64,000 nucleotides of DNA from Sulfurovum sp. (GTDB lineage Bacteria; Campylobacterota; Campylobacteria; Campylobacterales; Sulfurovaceae): contig JALTVI010000073.1 of NCBI GenBank assembly GCA_027049035.1, positions 89,193-153,192 on the forward strand. The letters are read 5' to 3'. The notes under the pieces are model-generated. The model did not search any database and was not told where the DNA came from. It saw only the letters and a list, made by a program, of their open reading frames with translations. A program made the position numbers and the translations under genes. Below are positions 27,124-35,290 of this stretch, one piece after another; position 1 is the first letter of the stretch, and each line of letters starts with the position of its first letter.

Positions 27124-27195
27124 TGACAAAGCGTTCGCTTTGTCAAGTGAAGAGAGAAGAGTGATGAGTTCTGGTATGCTTTTCTGTCGAAAAGC
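27124..27195. repeat. Composite heptamer element upstream of carA
   Basis: Right after the DUF507 stop is the hairpin TGACAAAGC-GTTC-GCTTTGTCA (27124-27145). Heptamers AGTGAAG, AGAGAAG and AGTGATG follow (27146-27166), then the box AGTTCTGGTATGC (27167-27179) and hairpin GCTTTTC-TGTC-GAAAAGC (27178-27195). Order and phase match the elements at 2214-2292 and 10685-10761. Confidence 0.85.
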
Positions 27196-27216
27196 TTTTA
27201 TTTTAAAGGGTGAGAA

Positions 27217-28335
<1,119 letters not shown>

Positions 28336-28339
28336 AAAA

Positions 28340-28367
28340 GCGTTCAGCGTTCAGTGTTCAGCGTTCA
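28340..28367. repeat. Heptamer array GCGTTCA between carA and ddl
   Basis: Four units, GCGTTCA, GCGTTCA, GTGTTCA and GCGTTCA, begin four bases after the carA stop, with a further GAAGTGA at the same phase. No AGTTTTGG box follows. The rest of the space to ddl holds palindromic fragments such as GGCTGAAGCC near 28450. Confidence 0.85.
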
Positions 28368-28497
28368 GAAGTGAATTTTTGAAAAAAACAGGAACCGAAA
28401 GCTTTGGCCTCGCTCTGACGTTGATGGGTTCAGTAACGTTTATTCGGGGCTGAAGCCTCCGATTCCGAAATATGTAGTAAAAAATGAAGGGTAGAGA

Positions 28498-29538
28498 ATG
28501 AATATAGCAATCCTCTTTGGCGGGTCGAGTTTTGAGCACGAGATCAGCATTGTCTCTGCAATCACGATGAAGAAGGTGCTCAAAAAGAGTACGTTGACAT
28601 ACATCTTCGTCGATGCCAACCGTGAATTCTGGCTGGTTGATACCGAAAAGATCAATTCCAAACTCTTTTCCTCCGGAGAGTACAAAAAAGGGAAGCAGCT
28701 TACACTGAAAAAGGGCGGTTTCTTTAGCGAGGGGATGTTCGGAAGCAAGCAGGTAGGCTTCGATGTGCTGCTCAACCTCATTCACGGGCGTGACGGAGAG
28801 GACGGCAAGGTCGCTTCGCTGATGGAGTTTTACGGCATTCCCTACATCTCGCCGCGTCTGGAGGCTTCGGCACTCTCCTACAACAAGCTCTACACGAAGT
28901 ATCTGGCCGAGAGTCTTAGTGTCAAGACGGTTGCCTATGAGCACCTGCGCAAAAACGGTGAGCGTAAAATTTCCATGGCCTATCCGGTCATCGTCAAGCC
29001 GGTACGCCTTGGCAGCAGTATCGGGGTGAGTATCGTCAAGAGCGAGAGCGAGCTTGACTATGCACTCGATGTCGCATTCGAATTCGACAGAGATGTCATT
29101 GTCGAACCTTTCCTTGAAGGGGTCAAAGAGTACAATCAGGCAGGCTGCCTGACCGACGCGTGGGAGCTTTCTATTGTCGAAGAGCCGCACAAAGAGGAGT
29201 TCCTTGACTTTGAAAAGAAGTATATGGACTTTGCACGCGACGCGCAGGTGCTTGCCGCAGATATCTCCGATGAGACCAGAGAGAAGATACGCGAAAGCTT
29301 CAAGAAAATCTACGATCCGCTCTTTAGAGGCAGTATTATCCGCTGTGACTTCTTTGTAGTCGACGGCGAAGTGATGCTCAACGAGATCAATCCGATCCCC
29401 GGATCGATGGCGAACTACCTCTTTGAGGACTTTGAAGGGATGCTTGGACGGCTTGCGAAGCACCTGCCAAAAGAGCCTGAAATCAAGATAGACTACAAGT
29501 ATATTCACTCTATCCAGCAGGCCAAGGGAAAGGCGTAG
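28498..29538 (+). CDS. ddl: D-alanine-D-alanine ligase
   Basis: Ddl makes the D-Ala-D-Ala dipeptide for peptidoglycan. The 346-residue ATP-grasp enzyme begins MNIAILFGGSSFEHEIS, with the conserved Glu in HEIS, then LIHGRDGEDGKVASLMEF, YPVIVKPVRLGSSIGVSIV for ATP, and the metal site MLNEINPIPGSM. It is close to Campylobacter/Helicobacter Ddl in length. The 160 bases upstream contain the heptamer array and palindromes but no other gene. Confidence 0.95.
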   Translation: MNIAILFGGSSFEHEISIVSAITMKKVLKKSTLTYIFVDANREFWLVDTEKINSKLFSSGEYKKGKQLTLKKGGFFSEGMFGSKQVGFDVLLNLIHGRDGEDGKVASLMEFYGIPYISPRLEASALSYNKLYTKYLAESLSVKTVAYEHLRKNGERKISMAYPVIVKPVRLGSSIGVSIVKSESELDYALDVAFEFDRDVIVEPFLEGVKEYNQAGCLTDAWELSIVEEPHKEEFLDFEKKYMDFARDAQVLAADISDETREKIRESFKKIYDPLFRGSIIRCDFFVVDGEVMLNEINPIPGSMANYLFEDFEGMLGRLAKHLPKEPEIKIDYKYIHSIQQAKGKA

Positions 29539-29561
29539 AAAAAGCCTCTTTTTTGCGTTTA

Positions 29562-29584
29562 AATAGGAGTCTTTTTGTCCTATT
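29562..29584. promoter_or_regulatory. Inverted repeat AATAGGA-N9-TCCTATT upstream of ccoN
   Basis: AATAGGA (29562-29568) and TCCTATT (29578-29584) form a perfect inverted repeat with a 9-base spacer. The same TAGGA-N9-TCCTA layout occurs upstream of petABC (60886-60916). A shared transcription factor is a plausible reading. Confidence 0.5.
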
Positions 29585-29635
29585 AAAACGCTCTCAAACC
29601 CCCATTTCACCGTACTTTGCTACGATTTGACCACT

Positions 29636-29658
29636 TTTGTTAAAAATTATTTAACAAA
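29636..29658. promoter_or_regulatory. Inverted repeat TTTGTTAA-N7-TTAACAAA upstream of ccoN
   Basis: A perfect 8-bp inverted repeat with spacer AAATTAT is centred about 70 bases upstream of the probable transcription start. The TTAAC/GTTAA half-sites resemble Crp/Fnr-family operators of Campylobacterota, and the position suits an activator. Confidence 0.55.
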
Positions 29659-29706
29659 TGCCTTTTTTCTCCCATCTCTTTAAGCTTCATATGTGAAAAG
29701 TTAACC

Positions 29707-29712
29707 TATAAT
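29707..29712 (+). promoter_or_regulatory. Candidate -10 box for ccoNOQP
   Basis: TATAAT lies 53 bases before the ccoN start codon, preceded by an A/T-rich region with two inverted repeats. Confidence 0.6.
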
Positions 29713-29765
29713 TAACGCTGAATGTTGTGATAAGATACAACATAAATTTTTACAAGGGGGTATGC

Positions 29766-31232
29766 ATGCAGTCAAACGCAGCATTGGAATACGATTATTC
29801 CGTAGCAAAATTGTTTACCTATACAACAATTTTGTTTGGATTTTTAGGTATGTTGATTGGTACGCTTATCGCGGCCCAGTTGGCATTTCCGGAACTGAAC
29901 TACCTACTCGGTGAGTATGGTACGTTCTCAAGACTTAGACCACTTCACACGAACATTGTGATCTACGGATTTACACTGAGTGGTGTATGGGCGACTTTCT
30001 ACTACTCAGGACAGAGAGTGCTGAAAGTCTCTATGGCGGAGTCGAAGTTTATCATGGCAGTGGGTAAGATCCACTTCTGGCTCTACTTCGTTGCGGCACT
30101 TGCAGCGGTAGTATCTCTGCTTCTTGGCTTTACTCAGTCAAAAGAGTATGCTCAGATGGAGTGGCCGTTTGATATTGTCGTTGTACTCATCTGGGTACTC
30201 TGGGGTATCGCAATGTTCGGTCTTATCGGTATCAGAAGAGAAAAAGCACTCTACATCTCTATGTGGTACTACATCGCATGTTTCCTCGGTATCGCTATGC
30301 TTTACCTCTTCAACAACATGTCTGTACCGACATACTTCGTATCTGGAAATGTAGGTAACATCCTCCACTCTGTCTCTATGTACTCCGGTACAAACGACGC
30401 ACTGGTTCAGTGGTGGTTTGGTCACAATGCAGTTGCATTCGGTTTTACTGTGCCTATCGTTGCGATGATCTACTACTTCCTGCCAAAAGAGTCTGGACAG
30501 GCGGTCTACTCTTACAAACTCTCACTCCTCTCTTTCTGGGGTCTGATGTTCGTATACCTCTGGGCAGGTTCTCACCACCTTCTGTGGTCAACCGTTCCTG
30601 ACTGGATGCAGACAATGGGTTCAGTATTCTCTGTTGTTCTTATTCTCCCGTCTTGGGGTTCAGCGATCAACATGCTCCTTACGATGAAGGGTGAGTGGAA
30701 CCAGCTGACTGAGAACCCACTGATCAAGTTCATGGTACTGGCATCTACATTCTATATGCTTTCAACACTTGAAGGACCGATCCAGGCGATTAAGTCAGTC
30801 AACGCGATTGCACACTTCACTGACTGGATTCCAGGTCACGTTCACGACGGTGTTCTTGGTTGGGTTGTATTCATGATTATGGCTGCACTCTTCCACATGG
30901 CTCCAAGAATGTTCAAAAGAGAGATCTACTCCAAGAAGCTTATGGAAGCACAGTTCTGGCTGCAGACAACTGCGGTTGTACTCTACTTCACCTCTATGTG
31001 GATTGCGGGTATCACTCAGGGTATGATGTGGAGAGCGGTAGACGAGTACGGTAACCTGATGTATTCATTCATCGATACTGTTACAGTACTTCACCCATAC
31101 TATGCGATCAGAGCACTTGCAGGGGTACTTTACCTGACAGGATTCCTGATGTTCGCTTACAACATGTTCAAGACTATGACTTCTTCCAGAGAGCTCTCTG
31201 AAGAACCACAGTTTAGATCACCTATGGCATAA
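29766..31232 (+). CDS. ccoN: cbb3-type cytochrome c oxidase subunit I
   Basis: CcoN is the catalytic subunit of the high-affinity terminal oxidase and carries low-spin haem b and the haem b3-CuB site. The 488-residue protein has about twelve membrane helices. RLRPLHTNIVIYGF supplies a haem His; WWFGHNAVAFGFTVPIVAMIYY is the CuB/Tyr region; AGSHHLLWS has the paired CuB His residues; and IPGHVHDGVLGWV carries the haem ligands. ATG 29766 follows AAGGGGG. It leads the operon ccoN-O-Q-P plus four accessory genes, with promoter and operator-like repeats upstream. Confidence 0.96.
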   Translation: MQSNAALEYDYSVAKLFTYTTILFGFLGMLIGTLIAAQLAFPELNYLLGEYGTFSRLRPLHTNIVIYGFTLSGVWATFYYSGQRVLKVSMAESKFIMAVGKIHFWLYFVAALAAVVSLLLGFTQSKEYAQMEWPFDIVVVLIWVLWGIAMFGLIGIRREKALYISMWYYIACFLGIAMLYLFNNMSVPTYFVSGNVGNILHSVSMYSGTNDALVQWWFGHNAVAFGFTVPIVAMIYYFLPKESGQAVYSYKLSLLSFWGLMFVYLWAGSHHLLWSTVPDWMQTMGSVFSVVLILPSWGSAINMLLTMKGEWNQLTENPLIKFMVLASTFYMLSTLEGPIQAIKSVNAIAHFTDWIPGHVHDGVLGWVVFMIMAALFHMAPRMFKREIYSKKLMEAQFWLQTTAVVLYFTSMWIAGITQGMMWRAVDEYGNLMYSFIDTVTVLHPYYAIRALAGVLYLTGFLMFAYNMFKTMTSSRELSEEPQFRSPMA

Positions 31233-31243
31233 GGAGGTAGGTT

Positions 31244-31933
31244 ATGTTTCATTGGTTAGAGAAAAATCCGTTCCTCTTTTCTGTAGGGGTATTCTTGGTT
31301 ATCGCATTCGCAGGAATCATCGAGATCCTGCCAAACTTCGCAGAAGCTTCAAGACCGGTTCAGGGACTCCGCCCTTACACTGTGCTTGAGCTTGCGGGTA
31401 AAGAGATTTATAAAAAAGACAACTGTATCGCGTGTCACTCACAGCTGATTCGTCCGTTTAAAGCGGAAACTGACAGATACGGTCAGTATTCACTCTCTGG
31501 TGAGTACGCATACGACAGACCGTTCCTCTGGGGTTCAAAAAGAACCGGTCCGGATCTGCACCGTGTAGGAAACTACAGAACGACAGACTGGCATGAGAAC
31601 CATATGTGGGAGCCGACTTCAGTTGTTCCGGGTTCCATCATGCCTGCGTACAAGCACCAGTTTACAAACATTGCCGATATCGAAACGGCATACGCTGAAG
31701 CGGTAACTGTCAAAAATGTATTCAATGTCCCTTACGGTGATGATATCAAACCAGGGAAAGCGGCATTTGAAGCCTATAAGCCAAAGATTCTTGCTGAAGC
31801 GAAAAAGATCGCTGCAGACATGAAAAACAAGGATGTCAAGGATGCGGTAGCAGCAGGGAAAGTACCGGAAGTGGTAGCGCTCATCGCATACCTCAACAGC
31901 CTTGGATCAGACCGCTACGAGGCGAAAAAGTAA
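31244..31933 (+). CDS. ccoO: cbb3-type cytochrome c oxidase subunit II
   Basis: CcoO is a membrane-anchored mono-haem cytochrome c that feeds electrons to CcoN. The 229-residue protein has one N-terminal helix (about 8-28) and the haem site CIACHSQL, followed by PFKAETDRYG and FLWGSKRTGPDLHRVG, the usual family pattern. A Met ligand is offered by SIMPAY. It is 11 bases downstream of ccoN with a strong AAGGAGG. Confidence 0.96.
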   Translation: MFHWLEKNPFLFSVGVFLVIAFAGIIEILPNFAEASRPVQGLRPYTVLELAGKEIYKKDNCIACHSQLIRPFKAETDRYGQYSLSGEYAYDRPFLWGSKRTGPDLHRVGNYRTTDWHENHMWEPTSVVPGSIMPAYKHQFTNIADIETAYAEAVTVKNVFNVPYGDDIKPGKAAFEAYKPKILAEAKKIAADMKNKDVKDAVAAGKVPEVVALIAYLNSLGSDRYEAKK

Positions 31934-31936
31934 CAG

Positions 31937-32155
31937 ATGGGCATTAGAGAACTACAGGGATATGCGAGTTTCTTTATGACCATTTTCCTGGTGGTGATGT
32001 TGTATGGGTACATCGTGTACCTCTACAGGAGTGAAAAAAAAGGGAAGAAGGATTACGAGAAGCTGGGGAAGATCGCGCTCGATGACGAGCTTGACTCTAC
32101 TCCGATCAATACTTCCGATCCACTTCCGACAGATAACAAGGAGCAGAACAAATGA
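31937..32155 (+). CDS. ccoQ: cbb3-type oxidase small subunit
   Basis: This 72-residue protein has one membrane segment (about 12-31) and a charged cytoplasmic tail (YRSEKKGKKDYEKLGK), as expected for CcoQ, which helps oxidase assembly or stability. It begins 3 bases after ccoO and its end overlaps ccoP by 4 bp. Confidence 0.85.
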   Translation: MGIRELQGYASFFMTIFLVVMLYGYIVYLYRSEKKGKKDYEKLGKIALDDELDSTPINTSDPLPTDNKEQNK

Positions 32156-33039
32156 ATGCATTAGTAATTAAGGCATTGGCATTTGCAGCGATACTGATTG
32201 TAGCTACATTGGTCGTTGTAAAGCAGATGAATATCGACCTGAGTGACCCGATCAACGCAATCACCATGCTTGGTGCCGTAGCGATCGCGGTACTCGCATT
32301 TGGTGTCTCGGCGAAGTATATCGCTCAGATGAAGACAGACAAGGCTCAGGGTGAGCTGGCTGAAGAGAACTGGGACGGTATCGGTGAGTACAAAAACGAA
32401 CTGCCTGCCGGTTGGGCATACTCGTTCCTGGGTACGCTGATCTGGGCACTCTGGTACTGGCAGTTCGGTTATCCTGTCAATGCGTACAGCCAGATAGGAC
32501 AGTGGAATGAAGAGGTAAAAGCCTACAACAAGAAGTTCGAAGAGGCGCACAAGACGACAGACAAGGCAACACTTAAAGAGATGGGTGAGTCTATCTTCCT
32601 CGTACAGTGTGCGCCTTGTCACGGAACAACCGGTGACGGTCTTTCCGGAAAGGCACAGGACTTTACCAAGCGTATGACAAAAGAGCAGATCCTCCACGTC
32701 ATCAACAACGGTCAGAACCAGCTTGGTTACCCAATGGGTGCAATGCCTCCGGGTATGGCTTCAGGCAAAGATGCCGAAGATATCGCGGCATGGATCGCCG
32801 GCGGTATGAAAGGTGAGCAGCCTGCAGCATTTGCAGCGTGTGCTTCATGTCACGGTGCTGACGGTAAAGGGAACAACGGTATGGCACCGAACCTTGCCGA
32901 GTATGACCTGACACTGGTAAGCCACGTACTTGAGCACGGTAAAAAGGGTATCATTGGTAGAATGCCTTCATTCAAGACAATGATCACGCCGGTTCAGGAA
33001 AAAGCGCTGACTGAGTACATTCAGTCTCTCAAAGAGTAA
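32152..33039 (+). CDS. ccoP: cbb3-type oxidase di-haem cytochrome c subunit III
   Basis: CcoP accepts electrons from periplasmic cytochrome c or the bc1 complex. The 295-residue protein has hydrophobic segments at about 5-23, 36-55 and 85-103, then two c-type haem domains with CAPCHGTTGDG and CASCHGADGKG and their Met ligands in GAMPPGMA and RMPSFKTM. It overlaps ccoQ by 4 bp. A DUF4006 gene follows after 10 bases. Confidence 0.95.
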   Translation: MNALVIKALAFAAILIVATLVVVKQMNIDLSDPINAITMLGAVAIAVLAFGVSAKYIAQMKTDKAQGELAEENWDGIGEYKNELPAGWAYSFLGTLIWALWYWQFGYPVNAYSQIGQWNEEVKAYNKKFEEAHKTTDKATLKEMGESIFLVQCAPCHGTTGDGLSGKAQDFTKRMTKEQILHVINNGQNQLGYPMGAMPPGMASGKDAEDIAAWIAGGMKGEQPAAFAACASCHGADGKGNNGMAPNLAEYDLTLVSHVLEHGKKGIIGRMPSFKTMITPVQEKALTEYIQSLKE

Positions 33040-33049
33040 GGAGTAGACC

Positions 33050-33280
33050 ATGGCAGAAAATACAAACAGATCCGTATTTGGAATTAACGGTGTGACAGGA
33101 ATGCTGATTGCAACAGTCCTGTTGCTCTCCATTCTTGTCTTCCTGACAGTTTGGGGATTGAAAGTACAGCAGGGATCGGCACAGAAGCCGTACGATCCTA
33201 CACCGATCGTTGGCAGCCTTGACAATGTCAAGATGATCAGCAAAGACAATGCGAAGTTCGCATTCCAAGATCCGAAATAA
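33050..33280 (+). CDS. DUF4006 family membrane protein
   Basis: This 76-residue protein has one hydrophobic helix at about residues 15-38 and a short polar tail. It matches DUF4006, a small family found just after ccoP in Campylobacterota. It may be an oxidase subunit or assembly factor, as its position suggests, but no function is proven. AAGGAG precedes the ATG. Confidence 0.8.
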   Translation: MAENTNRSVFGINGVTGMLIATVLLLSILVFLTVWGLKVQQGSAQKPYDPTPIVGSLDNVKMISKDNAKFAFQDPK

Positions 33281-33293
33281 GAAAGGATAGAAC

Positions 33294-33395
33294 ATGATTT
33301 CAATTATGGACAAAGTACTTGGATGGCTGATGGTCGTTACTGCAGTCTACACTGCGTGGGCGGTATTGACACCAAACCACCTTTTTATAGGATAA
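33294..33395 (+). CDS. 33-residue membrane peptide in the cbb3 operon
   Basis: A 34-codon frame runs from ATG 33294 to TAA 33393-33395 with AAAGGA upstream. It encodes a peptide starting MISIMDKVLGWLMVV and ending in NHLFIG, with one hydrophobic helix over most of its length. It fits tightly between the DUF4006 gene (13 bases) and the next gene (3 bases), which makes chance unlikely. It could be a single-helix oxidase subunit like CcoH/CcoM-type peptides; this is inference from position and shape. Confidence 0.65.
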   Translation: MISIMDKVLGWLMVVTAVYTAWAVLTPNHLFIG

Positions 33396-33398
33396 CCT

Positions 33399-34028
33399 AT
33401 GACAAAAGCAGCAGCAAGGTTCGCCTTGCTTGCGTTGCTTCTTCCACTTCTTCTGAACGCAACCTCAATTTTAAAAAATGATCTGTTGAACGAAGCCGCT
33501 TCCCAATACATCGAAAAGATGGGGAAAGAGCTCTCCGACAAAACGGGAGTACATGCGTACGTGGTCGCCACGAACGAACACTTTCCTCCCCGGTTCAACC
33601 TGGTAGCGTACAGTAAGAGGTATGAAGCCAATGCAAGCAAACCGTATGTGATGCTCATCTTCGCACCCAATGCGAAGCTGACCGTAAAATCCGATCAGCT
33701 TGGGCGTGTGGGGCTCATCCCCTCATCGGATGCAGTAAAGAAGATGTACAACAGGTCCGATGTGATGGATGCCACGATCGACGTTGTCGCTTCGGTGGAT
33801 AAGAACAAGATAGAAGACAAACATGCCATAGGCATTGTGCAGGGATTCTCTGAACTTGCAGACGAGATAGCCGATGAAAAAGGCGTCAAGCTGGAGAGTA
33901 CAATCAAAGAGAGCAGGCAGGGCATCTGGGTACTGCAGTGGATCGTTCTGGCCGGAGCGGTGCTGGTATTCTGGATGTTTATATTCAGACCACTATTTTC
34001 AAGGAAAAAACATGGCAAAGAAAAATAA
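33399..34028 (+). CDS. Exported membrane protein with TPM-like domain in the cbb3 operon
   Basis: This 209-residue protein has a signal peptide (about 1-20), a soluble alpha/beta domain (about 25-165) and a C-terminal membrane helix (about 174-193) with a basic end. The domain resembles TPM/MOLO-1-like (Psb32, YgcG) modules: NEAASQYIEKMGKELSDKTG, then PYVMLIFAPNAKL and late helices. The topology places it in the periplasm. TPM proteins assist membrane-complex repair or assembly in other systems, so an oxidase-assembly role is possible. It overlaps the FixH-like gene by 17 bp. Confidence 0.65.
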   Translation: MTKAAARFALLALLLPLLLNATSILKNDLLNEAASQYIEKMGKELSDKTGVHAYVVATNEHFPPRFNLVAYSKRYEANASKPYVMLIFAPNAKLTVKSDQLGRVGLIPSSDAVKKMYNRSDVMDATIDVVASVDKNKIEDKHAIGIVQGFSELADEIADEKGVKLESTIKESRQGIWVLQWIVLAGAVLVFWMFIFRPLFSRKKHGKEK

Positions 34029-34566
34029 GCAGACCTCCTACTGGCCCCATATGATTCTGGGTTTTCTGATTGTGGGAATCACGCTTAGCTACTGGACGGT
34101 CAAGTCGGCATCATCGGTACCAGTCCAGGAGACCGATGACTATATGATGAAGTATCAGCAGGCCGACTTGCATATCAATGACATTTTGGCGAAAAAGAAG
34201 CGTTTTGACAGCAACTATGCCATCGCTATCGACGGTGTCAAAAAGGGAAAACTGGAGCTTGAACATGTCAAGCGTGCCAATGTCGAAGAGGTGGTGCTGC
34301 TTCAGAAAGGACCGAATACCTTTACCTACCGTGTCAACGATAAAAGCGGCAAGCCGGTGGAGGGTGTGAAAGTCTCTTTCCTGCTTACGAGACCGCACAC
34401 GGACAAGGATGATGTTTCTGTTAAAAATGTTCCGCTGAAAAACGGCGAATATGTGGTTGCAGATGTGAACATCACCAAGCCGGGACGTTACATTCTGCGT
34501 CTGAAAGCGGAAGTGGACAAAGATACTGTCGGCTACTCCGATCTTCCTGCCTACCTCAATCCGTAG
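34012..34566 (+). CDS. FixH-family oxidase-assembly protein
   Basis: This 184-residue protein has one N-terminal helix (about 11-28) and a periplasmic beta domain (about 60-184) with FTYRVNDKSGKPVEGVKVSFLLTR cut by a loop, then YVVADVNITKPGRYILRL, typical of FixH/CcoH-like Ig-fold domains. FixH/CcoH helps cbb3 assembly with the CcoI copper ATPase. ATG 34012 is chosen because AAGGAAAAAAC precedes it; the extended frame to 33874 overlaps the upstream gene too far. It is the last gene of the operon. Confidence 0.8.
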   Translation: MAKKNKQTSYWPHMILGFLIVGITLSYWTVKSASSVPVQETDDYMMKYQQADLHINDILAKKKRFDSNYAIAIDGVKKGKLELEHVKRANVEEVVLLQKGPNTFTYRVNDKSGKPVEGVKVSFLLTRPHTDKDDVSVKNVPLKNGEYVVADVNITKPGRYILRLKAEVDKDTVGYSDLPAYLNP

Positions 34567-34582
34567 GCTCTTGGAGATCATT

Positions 34583-34600
34583 GGTGCGTGGTTGCGCACC
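34583..34600. terminator. Hairpin between convergent genes
   Basis: GGTGCG-TGGTTG-CGCACC lies 17 bases after the FixH-like stop and 11 bases from the stop of the converging haem-binding gene. It could stop transcription from both sides, though no T-run follows. Confidence 0.45.
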
Positions 34601-34610
34601 ATAGAGGTTT

Positions 34611-35054
34611 CTAGTACTCCTCCTCTTTAATGTGGCTCTTTGCCCATGTTTTAATCTCATCCCTCTGTGCTTTTGTCAGCTGCGCATCCTTATGAATGCT
34701 AAGGTACATCGGCATCGGCATGCGGAAGTTGATGGTTTTGGCAATCCCTTTGTATATCTTTTGTTTTTTGGCTTCGTCATAGTTTCCCCACTCCTGAAAA
34801 TTGGCCGCTTCGCGACCCTCTTTGATGTGGCTTTTGACCTCCAGAGAGACAGGAGAGATGTGTCCGTACCAGGGCATCTTCGTCTGGTAGGAGTGGCAGT
34901 CGTAGCAGGAGCGTTTGAGCATCGCCATAATCTTTTCGGGGGCCTTGATCTCTTTTGACGGATCGATATGTTTTGGCGGTTCGGGGATCTTGATCTGAAT
35001 GAGCTGCAGCAGCAAGAATGCACCGAGTACCCAGAGGGCAAGTGTTTTGAACAT
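34611..35054 (-). CDS. Haem-binding domain protein (c-type, mono-haem)
   Basis: This 147-residue protein has an N-terminal helix (about 1-22) as signal anchor and one CxxCH site in SCYDCHSYQTKMPWYGHISP, with VSLEVKSHIKEGREAANF, the pattern of the haem_bd (PF14376-type) family. The Met ligand may come from MPMPMYLSIHKDAQL. It is probably a periplasmic electron carrier or sensor. It stands alone and converges on the cbb3 operon. Confidence 0.85.
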   Translation of the reverse strand: MFKTLALWVLGAFLLLQLIQIKIPEPPKHIDPSKEIKAPEKIMAMLKRSCYDCHSYQTKMPWYGHISPVSLEVKSHIKEGREAANFQEWGNYDEAKKQKIYKGIAKTINFRMPMPMYLSIHKDAQLTKAQRDEIKTWAKSHIKEEEY

Positions 35055-35122
35055 GATAGTCCTTTTTTGCCGTGATTATACTCTTCTTATGTAAACGGGA
35101 TTTGAGCTCTTCAAAAGGTATT

Positions 35123-35206
35123 GGTTTCACTCGATAGCTCTGGCAGGTGCAAACGGCATAGCCGCCCTACGGGTTGAGTGCACCTTTGTCGCCATCAAGT
35201 GAAACC
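35123..35206. mobile_element. MITE-like element, short copy
   Basis: This 84-bp element begins GGTTTCACTCGATAGCTCTG and ends GTCGCCATCAAGTGAAACC, so its ends are inverted repeats (GGTTTCACTCGAT against GGTTTCACTTGAT). Inside is CCCTACGGGTTGAGTG. A second, longer copy with the same ends is at 57143-57304. No protein is encoded and no target duplication is obvious. Confidence 0.75.
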
Positions 35207-35290
35207 TTACTGTTCTTTTGTCCATAAAAAAGATATGACAATTTGAAAGATCACTTTGCCAATTCCCTGGTGTGTGCTATACTCTCTTTT

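Noticed and set aside
29537..29553. Terminator AAAAAG-CCT-CTTTTTT after ddl
   Set aside because: The stem is almost only A-T pairs with a short loop; too weak to call.
33874..34011. Longer start for the FixH-like gene
   Set aside because: The added 46 residues overlap the upstream gene in another frame and have no Shine-Dalgarno; ATG 34012 is well placed.
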